Positions 8,761 to 16,832 of a stretch of 64,000 nt of DNA are shown here, piece after piece. The stretch comes from G963663315 sp965231905. Its GTDB lineage: Bacteria; Pseudomonadota; Gammaproteobacteria; Arenicellales; Poriferihabitantaceae. The stretch lies in NCBI GenBank assembly GCA_965231905.1, contig CBDDOO010000001.1, positions 1 through 64,000 on the forward strand. Reading direction: 5' to 3'. The notes beneath the pieces are model-generated. The model saw nothing but the letters and a program-made list of their open reading frames with translations, ran no database searches and was not told the origin of the DNA. A program made the position numbers and the translations under genes. How positions within the stretch are numbered: the stretch's first letter is position 1; each line of letters starts with the position of its first letter.

Positions 8761-9268
8761 CTACGCAAGGGCCAACGGTAGGGGAATCGGGAAGGTGTTC
8801 GGGGCGACCCAGGAGTCGTCCGGTTGTTCCGAAGCCTGGGAGGCGGCGTTGTCGCGGCTGTGGCGGAGGCGGTAGTTGTCGCCGTTCATCCCCAGGGTGT
8901 GGACGTGATGGGTGAGCCGGTCCAGCAATGCGCCGGTGAGGCGTTCCGAGCCGAAGACCCCGGTCCATTCGTCGAAGGGCAGGTTGGTGGTGACCAGGAT
9001 GGAGCCCCGCTCGTAGCGCTGGCTGAAGACCTCGAAGAGCAGTTCCGCGCCGGTGGGGGACAGGGGCACGAAGCCCAGTTCATCGATGATCAGCAGCCCG
9101 AGGCGGGACAGATTCCGCTGCAGGTTGAGCAGACGTCGTTCGTCCCGGGCCTCCATCAACTCGTGGACCAAACCGGCGGCGGTGGTGAATTCCACGTGAC
9201 CTTCCCCGCTGGCAGGCGACCAGTCCCAGCCCCAGGGCCACGTGGGTCTTGCCGGTGCTGTTTGACGT
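8761..9268 (-). pseudogene. IstB-like ATPase of an IS21-type element, broken
   Basis: Minus-strand pieces match IstB, the DnaA-like ATPase helper of IS21 transposition. The Walker A region (STGKTHVALGLGL) lies at 9205-9268 in one frame and the remainder (FTTAAGLVHELMEARDE, LLIIDELGFVPLSPTGAE, ILVTTNLPFDEWTGVF) at 8761-9195 in another. The frame change near 9195-9210 and loss of the N-terminus just before the P-loop show decay. The Walker B IIDELG is intact. Confidence 0.75.
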
Positions 9269-9295
9269 CAACTACCTTTGCCGGAATTCCGTCGA

Positions 9296-9557
9296 TTATT
9301 CTTGCCGGTTCACCTCCTGTTCCTGACTCCGTTGCTGGGCGACGTCGGTGCGGTAGCTGGGAACGTCGAACTCCAGGATGACCGAGTGATGAACCACCCG
9401 GTCGATAGCAGCAGCGGTGGCCATGGGGTTGGCGAAGATTAGCTCCCATTCCGAGAAGACCAGATTTGACGTGATGCCCAGGGACCTGCGCTCATACCGT
9501 TCGGCGATGAGGGTGAAGAGGACCTCGGACTCCTCGGCGCCCTGGGGCAGGTAGCCT
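9296..9557 (-). pseudogene. Second IstB C-terminal fragment
   Basis: A different IstB tail is readable on the minus strand: YLPQGAEESEVLFTLIAERY, then GITSNLVFSEWELIF, IDRVVHHSVILEFDV and SYRTDVAQQRSQEQ before TAA at 9298-9296. It is not a repeat of the adjacent IstB but a diverged relative. The fragment is bracketed by inverted TTTGACGT-like sequences near 9261 and 9564, so it seems to have landed inside the first IstB at its P-loop. Confidence 0.65.
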
Positions 9558-9579
9558 AGTGTTACGTCAAATCAAGAAT

Positions 9580-9694
9580 GGCATGGGTAGAGGCGGTGGA
9601 GCTTGCGTCTGGCGTCCCTGGCGGTAAAGCGCCAGTTGATGGACGCGGCCGTTGCGTTGCGCTCGGATACGTTGTTATTCACCGCGCTCTCTAG
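9580..9694 (-). pseudogene. IS630-type transposase, C-terminal end (separated by IS5 insertion)
   Basis: The minus strand reads SAVNNNVSERNATAASINW, then RFTARDARRKLHRLYP, the characteristic tail of IS630-family DDE transposases. It is the continuation of the minus-strand remnant at 10537-11098: joining the two across the IS5/IS427 element at 9695-10535 gives PDAESL-ESAV without a frame break. Confidence 0.7.
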
Positions 9695-9741
9695 GGGGTG
9701 TCGTCAAAGTGATAACAGGATGGTAGATTGGAGTTGCGAGA

Positions 9742-10137
9742 GTGAACGTGAGGGGTGGGGACATGACAGCACCGCATCGACGCCACGACATTTCCGACCG
9801 GGTTTGGGAACTTCTTGAGCCTCATTTGCCTGGTAGGGCAGGGAAGAAAGGCCGGCCCGCCAAAGACAACCGGTTGTTCCTGAACGCGGTGTTTTGGAAC
9901 CTGCGCACTGGGGCACCCTGGCGGGACCTGCCGCCGGACTTGGGAGACTGGAAAAACACCCATCGCCGCTTCTGCCGCTGGCGGGACCGTGGGGTATGGA
10001 AAGACCTTCTGGATACCGTCATTGATGAGCCGGACTTCGAGTGGTTGATGATTGACTCCAGCCACATCAAGCTTCACCCCGACGGAACTGGGGCCCGTGG
10101 TGGCAACCAGGCGGTAGGCCGCACTAAGGGGGGCTGA
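9742..10137 (+). CDS. IS427-type transposase, OrfA
   Basis: A 131-residue N-terminal transposase half with the DUF4096-like region: ISDRVWELLEPHLPGRAG, FLNAVFWNLRTGAPWRDLP and WLMIDSSHIKLHPDG, giving the first catalytic Asp. It ends at TGA after TKGG at a G6 run. In this group OrfA and OrfB are normally joined by a -1 ribosomal frameshift, and shifting -1 at the G run gives TKGGLNSKLHLAVD, which leads directly into OrfB. Confidence 0.8.
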   Translation: MNVRGGDMTAPHRRHDISDRVWELLEPHLPGRAGKKGRPAKDNRLFLNAVFWNLRTGAPWRDLPPDLGDWKNTHRRFCRWRDRGVWKDLLDTVIDEPDFEWLMIDSSHIKLHPDGTGARGGNQAVGRTKGG

Positions 10138-10157
10138 ACAGCAAACTGCACCTGGCC

Positions 10158-10526
10158 GTGGATTCCCATGGGATGCCGGTACGTATGATCCTGACCGAGG
10201 GAACCACTGCCGACTGCACCCAGGCTCCCGATCTGATTGCCGACCTGGTAGCCCAGTACCTGTTGGCGGACAGGGGCTATGACAGCGATGCCATAGTAGC
10301 CCAAGCCGAGGAGCAGGGAATGGAGACAGTGATACCACCCCGGCGAAACCGCAAGGAACCTCGAGATTACGACCGGGCCTTGTACAAGTTGCGTCACTTG
10401 GTGGAAAACGCATTTCGGACCTTCAAACAGTGGCGCGCCGTAGCGACCAGATACGCCAAGAATGAAGCCTCATTCCTGGCAACCTGCCAGATTCGAGCAA
10501 TGGTAATGTGGACAAGATTATTTTGA
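10158..10526 (+). CDS. IS427-type transposase, OrfB
   Basis: A 122-residue frame representing the C-terminal catalytic half of the same transposase. The second Asp is in LLADRGYDSDAIV and the Glu in LRHLVENAFRTFKQWRAVA, completing the DDE triad. It is probably produced only as a frameshift fusion with the upstream OrfA rather than from its own start. The element looks intact. Confidence 0.75.
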   Translation: MDSHGMPVRMILTEGTTADCTQAPDLIADLVAQYLLADRGYDSDAIVAQAEEQGMETVIPPRRNRKEPRDYDRALYKLRHLVENAFRTFKQWRAVATRYAKNEASFLATCQIRAMVMWTRLF

Positions 10527-10536
10527 CGACACCCCT

Positions 10537-11098
10537 TAGGCTTTCCGCGTCAGGATTACGCCCGCGCAGACAGGCTCGGGCCAGCACACTGAACTCCATC
10601 TCCGCCCCCAGCCTTCGCTGGGGCAGGCTATATTCAGCCAACTCCCGTGCTTGGGGGTGTGGCCGAACTCCAGCCGCTTGGCGATGCGTCGAGCTTCCAC
10701 TGGCGGAAAGGCCTCGTACAGCGACGCCACCCTATGGGTATTCAGGTTGTCCAGGACCAGGCGGACCACTGGAGCGTCAGGGTAGGCCTGGTCCACCAGC
10801 CAGCGCATCTGCTGGGCGAAGTCCTGCATGGTTCGCCGCTGGGTGATGGCCACGTGGCGCCAGCCCCTTTTCGGCTCACAGGTAAGGAACAGGTTGCGGG
10901 TGCCAGCCCTCACGTACTCGTAGTCCTGGCGCCTGGGACGCCCCGGGGCCGCTGGCAGGGGCTCCCTGGTCTCGCCAGCAACTGGGTGGAACTCTCATCG
11001 AAGCAGACCACCGGCCGCTGGGACGTCTTCCATGTGGGCCACAAACTCGGCGCTCACCTTGGGGATGCACCACTGCTGCTTCCGCCAGGGCTTGAGTT
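10537..11098 (-). pseudogene. IS630-type transposase, broken
   Basis: Minus-strand segments match an IS630-family transposase: LKPWRKQQWCIPKVSAEFV, VCFDESSTQLLARPGSPC, VRAGTRNLFLTCEPKRGWRH, RLVLDNLNTH with catalytic DN, and FGHTPKHGSWLN with the final acidic region. Several frame changes occur between these blocks (near 10920 and 11000). A palindromic insert at 10605 interrupts it after GSWLN, and an IS427-type element at 9695-10535 separates its tail. Confidence 0.75.
10605..10628 (+). repeat. 22-23 base palindromic insert, copy B
   Basis: CCCCAGC-CTTC-GCTGGGG followed by CAGGC. Compared with copy A at 8438 the stem differs by one T-A to A-T pair on both sides, so pairing is kept, while the CTTC loop and the CAGGC flank are identical. 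Removing 23 bases restores the IS630 reading GSWLNIA-EMEFSVL. Confidence 0.6.
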
Positions 11099-11287
11099 CG
11101 TTTTCAGCGTGCTGTCCCGCTCCTGCCTGAGGCAACGGCTCCCCGACGAGGACGCGCTGCGGCGGGAAGTCCAGGCCCTGGTCAAGGAACGCAACGCCGC
11201 CAGAGCCACCATCAACTGGCAGTTCAACACCCGGAATGCCAGATCCAAGCTTCACTGCCTTTACCCTTTCGATTCCAAACATGACTG
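11093..11287 (+). pseudogene. IS630-type transposase tail, second copy, opposite strand
   Basis: The plus strand reads EFVFSVLSRSCLRQRLPD, REVQALVKERNAARATINW and ARSKLHCLYPF before TGA at 11285-11287. This is the same tail as the minus-strand copy but a diverged element. It meets the other remnant head to head at about 11095, so a rearrangement or insertion joined two IS630 fragments here. Confidence 0.65.
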
Positions 11288-11312
11288 ACTATTAGTCTTC
11301 CGAAAAGCTCTG

Positions 11313-11669
11313 TTAATCGGATGCCATTGCTTCCAGTTGACTCATGGTCGGCGGCGCAAAATCCAGCCAAGGAAAGTCATAAACGCGCTCGCGATCCCTG
11401 TAGAGAGATTCCATGCCCACGTGGCTGCCTCCCGGTTCTCCTGTGTCCTGTCTGACCACAATGCAAGTCAGGTCGGGGAAGCCATTCTCTTGACAGAATT
11501 GATAGATGGGATCCAGGCACAGCCCTCCCACTGCTCGAGTTGCCACTCCAGTTTCGTCTGCCAAATACCCGTATCGGGTCGTCTGTCGTCTGGTTGCCAT
11601 GCCGACCAAAATCAAATAGGTCTTGACGACCTTGCCCTTTGGACCACTATCCAATAGTTTCTCTGCCAC
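11313..11669 (-). CDS. Hypothetical protein
   Basis: A 118-residue protein that reads as a real domain: RYGYLADETGVATRAVGGLC resembles a winged-helix start, followed by LDPIYQFCQENGFPDLTCIV and VRQDTGEPGG, then a C-terminal VYDFPWLDFAPP. A similar order (helical start, IQxxC, LPxLTxxVV, TGxPG, VFxFDW) is seen in small proteins of accessory regions, but I cannot name the family. It is isolated between transposon fragments. The 200 bases upstream hold nothing recognisable. Confidence 0.5.
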   Translation of the reverse strand: MAEKLLDSGPKGKVVKTYLILVGMATRRQTTRYGYLADETGVATRAVGGLCLDPIYQFCQENGFPDLTCIVVRQDTGEPGGSHVGMESLYRDRERVYDFPWLDFAPPTMSQLEAMASD

Positions 11670-11883
11670 TTTTTCTACTCCTTTCTGGTCTGGCCTATTC
11701 TAAGAATCCTATGAACAAGGAGATATTGGCCTGGGTTGTGTTTTACGGAGCGGAAAAGGCGGTGAGAACTGTTGTCCGAGGCTTGCCGGGGGTGGCACTC
11801 AGCCTCTTGAGTTCCGCCCCTGACTGGACTGTTGGAGGCTTGATGCGGCCCCGAGACCAGCGTTGTCCCGCAGTAATTGCGCA

Positions 11884-12799
11884 CTACGCCGCCAGTTGAC
11901 CCTCCGCCGTCAGCAGGTTACCCAGCCCGAACAGCAACGCCACCCGATCCATGTTCTTCGCCAGTCCCCGGTACCACACCTTGCCGTAACCGAACATCCG
12001 CTTCAGCCTCAGGAAGGGATGCTCCACCTTAGCCTCACCGACGCTTTCCCCTTCTCCGCCAGCGCCTCTTCGCTCCCAGACTCCAGCTTCCGGCACCTCC
12101 CCGGGCGCATCGCCACCCGCCGTTCCACCTCCAGCCCCAGGTTCTCCCTCCGCTGGTGCACCCCCTGATACCCAGCATCACCCCACACCACCGTCTCGCC
12201 CCCGTGCAGCAGACTGGGCGCCTGCGTAACATCGTGAGCATTGGCCCCCGTTGCGCTCATGCTGTGGACTATGCCCGTATCGGCGTCCACCCCGATGTGT
12301 GCCTTCATGCCGAAGTGCCACCGTTCCCCTTCCTGGTCTGATGCATCTGCGGGTCCCGCTCCCCAGCACGGTTCTTGGTGGAGGACGGGGCCAGGGCGAT
12401 GAGGGCGTCCACGATGGTTCTCTCCCGTAGATTCAGCCCCTGGGACTCCAAGTGGGCGTTGATCTGATCCAGAAGGCTCTGCCCCAGGTTGTCTCTTTCC
12501 AGCAGATGACGGAAGTTCAGGATGGTGGTCTCGTCGGGCAGGGGGCCCGAGAGCCTCAGCTCCACGAACCGCCACACCGGGTCGCTCAGATTGTAGAAGA
12601 GCTGGACACAGTGAGTTCTCAGCATGACGGGCAGCGGGTAGGGCTGTCTCCCCCTTCCGGGCTTGGGGTAGAAGGGACGGATGCGATCCTACAGCAACTG
12701 CGAGGGAATCAGGCCGTCCGTGCGCTCCAGGAAGAGTTCTCGGCGGGTCTTGCGCTTCTTGCCCTGGTACTGCAGGTCGGAAAAAGTTGGCTGGTCCAT
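11884..12799 (-). pseudogene. IS5-type transposase, frameshifted and stopped
   Basis: The minus strand starts MDQPTFSDLQYQGKKRKT at 12799 and passes through an in-frame TAG in the segment IPSQLL-stop-DRIRPFYPK. The DDE parts are present in different frames: PDETTILNFRHLLERDN, TIVDALIALAPSSTKNR, WHFGMKAHIGVDADTG, VVWGDAGYQGV and VEHPFLRLKRMFGYGKVWYR. At least two frameshifts and one stop mark it as dead. It is a distant relative of the intact IS5 transposase inserted in cas3. Confidence 0.75.
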
Positions 12800-12881
12800 C
12801 TGCCTTCACTCCCTCAACAGGCACCGGCTGGTTCATACTTACTATGCCACATCCCACCCGACTTGTTCGGAGGATTCCTAA

Positions 12882-14290
12882 TACTACAGTTGCAGAATAC
12901 GAAAGGCTAGAATTTCAGACAACCGAGGAGTGTTGAGGTGTTGCGGTGGTTGTTGGGAGAGATGAGGTGGCGGAGGTCGCCCGGTGGGCCGAGGGTATTG
13001 AGCGGGTGCACCAGTGCATCGCAGGCAGGTTCCGGCGGCCGGAGCCGCGCCGGCGGGCCCTGGAGTATCTGAAAGGGTTGCTCAGCCCGGTAGAACGCAA
13101 GAACGGCTGGCAACTGGCGGAGCAGGCGGGCGACTCCACTCCCTACGGGGTGCAGCGCCTGTTGTCTGGTTACGTCTGGGACGCGGACCTGGTCCGGGAT
13201 GATCTGAGGCAGTACGTGGTCGAGCATCTGGGCGACGGCGATGCGGTTGTGGTGGTGGACGAGACCGGTTTCCTCAAGAAAGGGGAGAAATCGGTCGGGG
13301 TGCAGCGGCAGTACAGCGGCACGGCGGGGCGGATCGAGAACTCTCAGGTTGGCGTGTTCCTAGCCTATGCCTCGGCCAAGGGCAGGACGCTGCTGGACCG
13401 GGAGTTGTACCTGCCCCAGGTGTGGGCGGATGACCGGGAACGCCGGCGTGAGGCCGGGGTGCCTGAGAGTGTCGGCTTTCGGACCAAGGGGCAACTGGCT
13501 CGGCAGATGTTGCAGCGGGCGGTTAGGTCAGAACTGCCTTTCGCCTGGTTCACTGGGGACGAGGTCTACGGCAGCGACCGGAGGTTGCGGTTGTGGCTGG
13601 AGAGGCGGGAGATTCCGCATGTGATGGCCATAAAGAGCAACGAGAAGCTGTGGGCTTTGACGGAAAGGGGACCGTTACAGGTGAGGGCGGACCGGCTGGC
13701 GGTGCAGGTTGACGATGCCGACTGGGTCAGGTGCAGCGCCGGTGATGGAGCCAAGGGTCCCCGGATCTACGACTGGGCCGCCGTGGAAATACGGCCCCTG
13801 AGGGAACCCGGCAAGGGCCACTGGCTGCTGGTTCGCCGTAGCGTGGCCAACCCGGAGGAACTGGCCTATTACGTCTGTTATGGCCCTGCGGGAGCGGCCT
13901 TGGAGGAACTGGTCAGAGTCGCCGGGAGGCGCTGGACCATTGAGGAGTACTTTGAGGAGGCCAAGGGTCAGGTGGGCTTGGATCAGTACGAGGTGCGGCG
14001 ATGGGATGGCTGGTACCGGCACATGACGCTGGCCATGCTGGCCCACACCTACCTGGCAGCAATCAGAAATCAGTCGGCGGCACAGGGAGAAAAGAGGGCC
14101 ACTACGGCTCTGGTGAGGAGCTGATTCCCATGACTGTGCCGGAGGTGCGACGGCTGCTGACACGTTTGGTCTGGACAGAAAGCCAACCGCCCGAATTCAT
14201 CCTGTACTGGTCGTGGTGGAGACGCCGCCACCAAGCCCAAGCCAAGCAATGCCACTACAAACACCGTCTTTCACATCTGCAACTGTAGTA
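12882..14290 (+). mobile_element. IS701-family insertion sequence
   Basis: Bounded by a 15-base inverted repeat, TACTACAGTTGCAGA at 12882-12896 and its exact complement at 14276-14290. Flanks are CTAA (left) and CTAG (right), close to the YTAR target typical of this family. It contains one transposase gene with a late frameshift. Confidence 0.8.
12946..14288 (+). pseudogene. IS701-family transposase, frameshifted near the end
   Basis: GTG 12946 opens a 392-residue frame with the family's DDE core: VVVVDETGFLKKGEKSVGV, AWFTGDEVYGSDRRLR, MAIKSNEKLWAL and RRWTIEEYFEEAKGQVGLD. It stops at TGA 14124, but the usual C-terminus (EELIPMTVPEVRRLLTRLVW) continues in another frame to 14288. A one-base change near 14100-14115 is responsible. 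The catalytic core is complete, so activity may not be entirely lost. Confidence 0.75.
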
Positions 14291-14294
14291 CTAG

Positions 14295-15194
14295 GGCGTG
14301 TATGCAAACCCAATTGTGGGGTCTAAACTGGATGAGACAGGTTGAGATGAGGAGTGAGGTGTGTGGGACGAGGGGATTTGACGGATGATCAATGGCGACG
14401 ACTGAGGCCGCTGCTGCCGCCCCAGAAGCCGGCGACCGGACGGCCCGGTAAGGGCCATCGCACGGTCATCAACGGGATCTTGTGGATTTTGCGTACCGGC
14501 GCCCCATGGCGGGATTTGCCCGGGCGCTTTGGTCGCTGGGCCACCGTGGCCAGCCGTTTCTACCGGTGGCGGAAGCAGGGATTGTGGGACCGGCTGCTGG
14601 CTGAGGTGCAGCGGGAAGCTGATGCCCTGGGTCAACTTGAGTGGGAAGTCCATTACGTGGACGGCACCAATGTGCGGGCACATCAGCACGCTGCCGGGGC
14701 AAAAAGGGGGAGGGCGATCAGGCGCTGGGCCGTTCCCGGGGAGGGTTCGGGACCAAAATCCACCTGAGGGTCGAGGGTCAGGGCAAGCGGGTGGCATTCG
14801 TGCTGACCCCGGGTCAGCGGCACGAGGCCAGCGTATTCGAGGCCAGCGTATTCGAGGAGTTGATGACTCAAGGGGAGGTGAGACGCTCCGGGCGTGGCCG
14901 TCCCCGCATCAAGCCCCATCGGGTCTGTGGCGACAAAGGGTACAGCAGCCGCAGGATTCGAGCCTATCTCAGGCGACGGGGAATTCGCTACACCATCCCC
15001 CGTAAAACCAACGAACGACGCACTGGTCCTTTCAACCGGGCCCTGTACCGGCAACGCAATCTGGTGGAGCGGACAATCAACCGGCTGAAGCAATTCCGCC
15101 GCATCGCCACCCGGTATGAGAAGAAGGCCGAGAACTATCTGGCAATGCTGCAAATCGGGGCCTTCCTGCTTTGGTTATATTTTGCAAACACGCC
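14295..15194 (+). mobile_element. IS5-family insertion sequence between two IS701 elements
   Basis: A 900-base element with ends GGCGTGT-ATGCAAA and TTTGCAAACACGCC and a perfect CTAG target duplication (14291-14294 and 15195-15198). Before its insertion the two IS701 elements abutted at that CTAG. Confidence 0.85.
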
Positions 15195-15198
15195 CTAG
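14354..15198 (+). CDS. IS5-family transposase (two frames, -1 shift)
   Basis: The first frame from GTG 14354 reads DLTDDQWRRLRPLLPPQK, LWILRTGAPWRDLPGRFG and VHYVDGTNVRAHQHAAGAK. At an A5G5 run near 14700-14710 a -1 shift gives KKGEGDQALGRSRGGFGTK and then VCGDKGYSSRRIRAYLRR and LVERTINRLKQFRRIATRYE, completing the DDE triad. The A5G5 run suggests programmed frameshifting. An 18-base tandem duplication near 14825 doubles EASVFE, a small local oddity. The transposase is probably functional. Confidence 0.75.
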
Positions 15199-15506
15199 TA
15201 CTACAACGACGGGTTGTCTGGTAGGATAGTTGTCAAGATGATGGTGGGCGGTTTGGGTGATGGATGGTGCGAGCTTCGAGCGGGTCTACGACAACTTTCA
15301 GGACTTTCACGCCTTCTTCGCGGCGTCCTTCGGCCGCAAGCAGTGGCTGGGAGCGCAGCCGGAACTATCTTCAGGGGCTGCTGGTGCAGGCTGGGGAGCG
15401 GCGCAACGCCGAGAACCTGTCGGAATCGGTGGGCATCTCGGCCCGGTCGATGCAGCGTTTTCTGAGCGAGGCCCGGTGGTCCGATGACGCGGGTCTGATT
15501 GATTAG
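15199..15506 (+). pseudogene. IS701-type transposase, N-terminal fragment
   Basis: Reads MDGASFERVYDNFQDFHAFF, then FGRKQW in one frame, then RSRNYLQGLLVQAGERRN and SVGISARSMQRFLSEARW in another, ending at TAG 15504-15506. These are the first hundred residues of an IS701-family transposase. It begins just after TACTACAACG, an IS701-like end. The rest of the element is missing: from about 15507 the sequence belongs to the sulfur-gene region. Confidence 0.65.
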
Positions 15507-15550
15507 ATTTTATTATGGTCCGATAAGAAATCATAAAGACACGCTCGAAA

Positions 15551-16747
15551 ATGAAGACCTCTGAATCCTCACCCGGTCCCGGAGCCGCGCTTTACGAAAA
15601 GTGCGACATTCTGTTCGGGAAGCAGTGGGCAGCCTGGATAGCGGGAATACTGCTGGCGGTCAGTAACATACTGCTGTTCGCATACGAGAAACCCTGGAGC
15701 GCCGCAGACGGCGTGCGCAACTGGGGAGACTGGTTCTTCAACAGCCTGGGGTTATCCGATCATATTATCATTTCGCCTCATCTGTATTCCACTTCCCTGC
15801 TGAATTTTGGCGTGATTGGCGGCGCCTGCGCCGCCGCTTTGCTGGCAGGACAGTTTCGTATCCGGGGCGCCCCGGCGTTTGAATTGCTCAAGGGCCTGGT
15901 CGGAGGAACGCTGATGGGAATTGGCGCCGCCATGGCGTTTGGCTGCAACATCGGCGGCTTTTTCAGCGCAACCAGCGCCTTGTCAATGGCGGGGCTTGCG
16001 ATGCTGGCGGGCCTGATGATCGGCGTCTATATCGGCTTGCGGCTGCTGATTCTGGAGGTCAATCATCTGGATTTCGCAACTCCGGCGCCAGCCAGGAAAA
16101 GCGCCCGGAACGGCATCCTTGCACGCAGGCCGGTACAGCGGATACTGGGCCTGCTGGTACTGGCCTGCGGTCTCATGATTGCCCTTGTTTATGATGGTTT
16201 CGACTACCCGGTTCGCGCCGGCTTCCTGCTGTTCGGCCTGTTCATCGGGGTGGTTATGCAACGCTCGCGATTCTGTTTCGTCAAAGCTTTCCGGGAACCG
16301 TTTTTAACCGGCGATGGCGAAATGACGAAAGCGGTCATTCTGGCTGTGGTGATCGGAGCGCTCGGTTTTTCGATCCTGAAATGGACCGATCTGAAAGACT
16401 GGGACGCCCAGGTCGCGAGCGCATTCTGGCTTGGCAGCCTGCTCGGTGGCGCTATTTTCGGTATTGGTATGTCATTAAGTGGTGGGTGCGCTACCGGTTG
16501 CCTGTGGCGCGCGGGAGAGGGTCAGACCAAGCTGTGGGTCGCGATTGCGGCCTTTGGCGTGTCCGGTTCACTGTTCCGGGACTGGCTGGACGAGAGTGGC
16601 TGGTTAATGAAACTGGGGGATCCGGTTTTCCTGCCTGATATAATGAGTTGGAAAATGTCGATAGCGACGGTGCTCGGCATCATGTGCCTGTGGTATCTGC
16701 TGATCGTATGGAATGAAGCAAAAAAGAAACTGGTGGTCGCCTGGTGA
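15551..16747 (+). CDS. YeeE/YedE-family sulfur transport protein
   Basis: A 398-residue polytopic membrane protein with about ten hydrophobic segments, of the YeeE/YedE (TsuA-like) family that imports thiosulfate or related sulfur compounds. The family's conserved cysteines are visible in three places: FGCNIGG near residue 138, RSRFCF near 240, and SGGCATGCLWRAG near 317. These cysteines are thought to relay the sulfur compound across the membrane. It stands at the head of the sox genes on the same strand, which fits a supply role. Start at ATG 15551 with no strong ribosome site. Confidence 0.85.
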   Translation: MKTSESSPGPGAALYEKCDILFGKQWAAWIAGILLAVSNILLFAYEKPWSAADGVRNWGDWFFNSLGLSDHIIISPHLYSTSLLNFGVIGGACAAALLAGQFRIRGAPAFELLKGLVGGTLMGIGAAMAFGCNIGGFFSATSALSMAGLAMLAGLMIGVYIGLRLLILEVNHLDFATPAPARKSARNGILARRPVQRILGLLVLACGLMIALVYDGFDYPVRAGFLLFGLFIGVVMQRSRFCFVKAFREPFLTGDGEMTKAVILAVVIGALGFSILKWTDLKDWDAQVASAFWLGSLLGGAIFGIGMSLSGGCATGCLWRAGEGQTKLWVAIAAFGVSGSLFRDWLDESGWLMKLGDPVFLPDIMSWKMSIATVLGIMCLWYLLIVWNEAKKKLVVAW

Positions 16748-16755
16748 CCGGAGAT

Positions 16756-16786
16756 TTGGGCGCGACCGGCGAAATCAGGTTATAAT
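16756..16786 (+). promoter_or_regulatory. Candidate promoter for the sox operon
   Basis: TATAAT at 16781-16786 with a TTGGGC at 16756-16761 (19-base spacer, longer than ideal). It lies 47 bases before the beta-propeller gene and could start transcription of the sox block. Confidence 0.35.
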
Positions 16787-16832
16787 GAAGTAGTCAATAA
16801 ACCAAGCGATAAAGCTTATTTAGGAGGAAACG

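Larger units (their letters stand above)
9695..10535 (+). mobile_element. IS5-family (IS427-type) insertion sequence
   Basis: An 841-base element with terminal inverted repeats starting GGGGTGTCGTCAAA (left) and the reverse complement at the right end (TTTGACGACACCCC). It carries two overlapping-phase transposase frames. Flanks are CTAG on the left and TTAG on the right, a near-perfect 4-base target duplication. It sits inside the IS630-type transposase, so it inserted later. Confidence 0.85.

Noticed and set aside
11639..11899. An 86-residue plus-strand frame between transposon remnants
   Set aside because: No ribosome site, no motif and composition like the remnant DNA around it.
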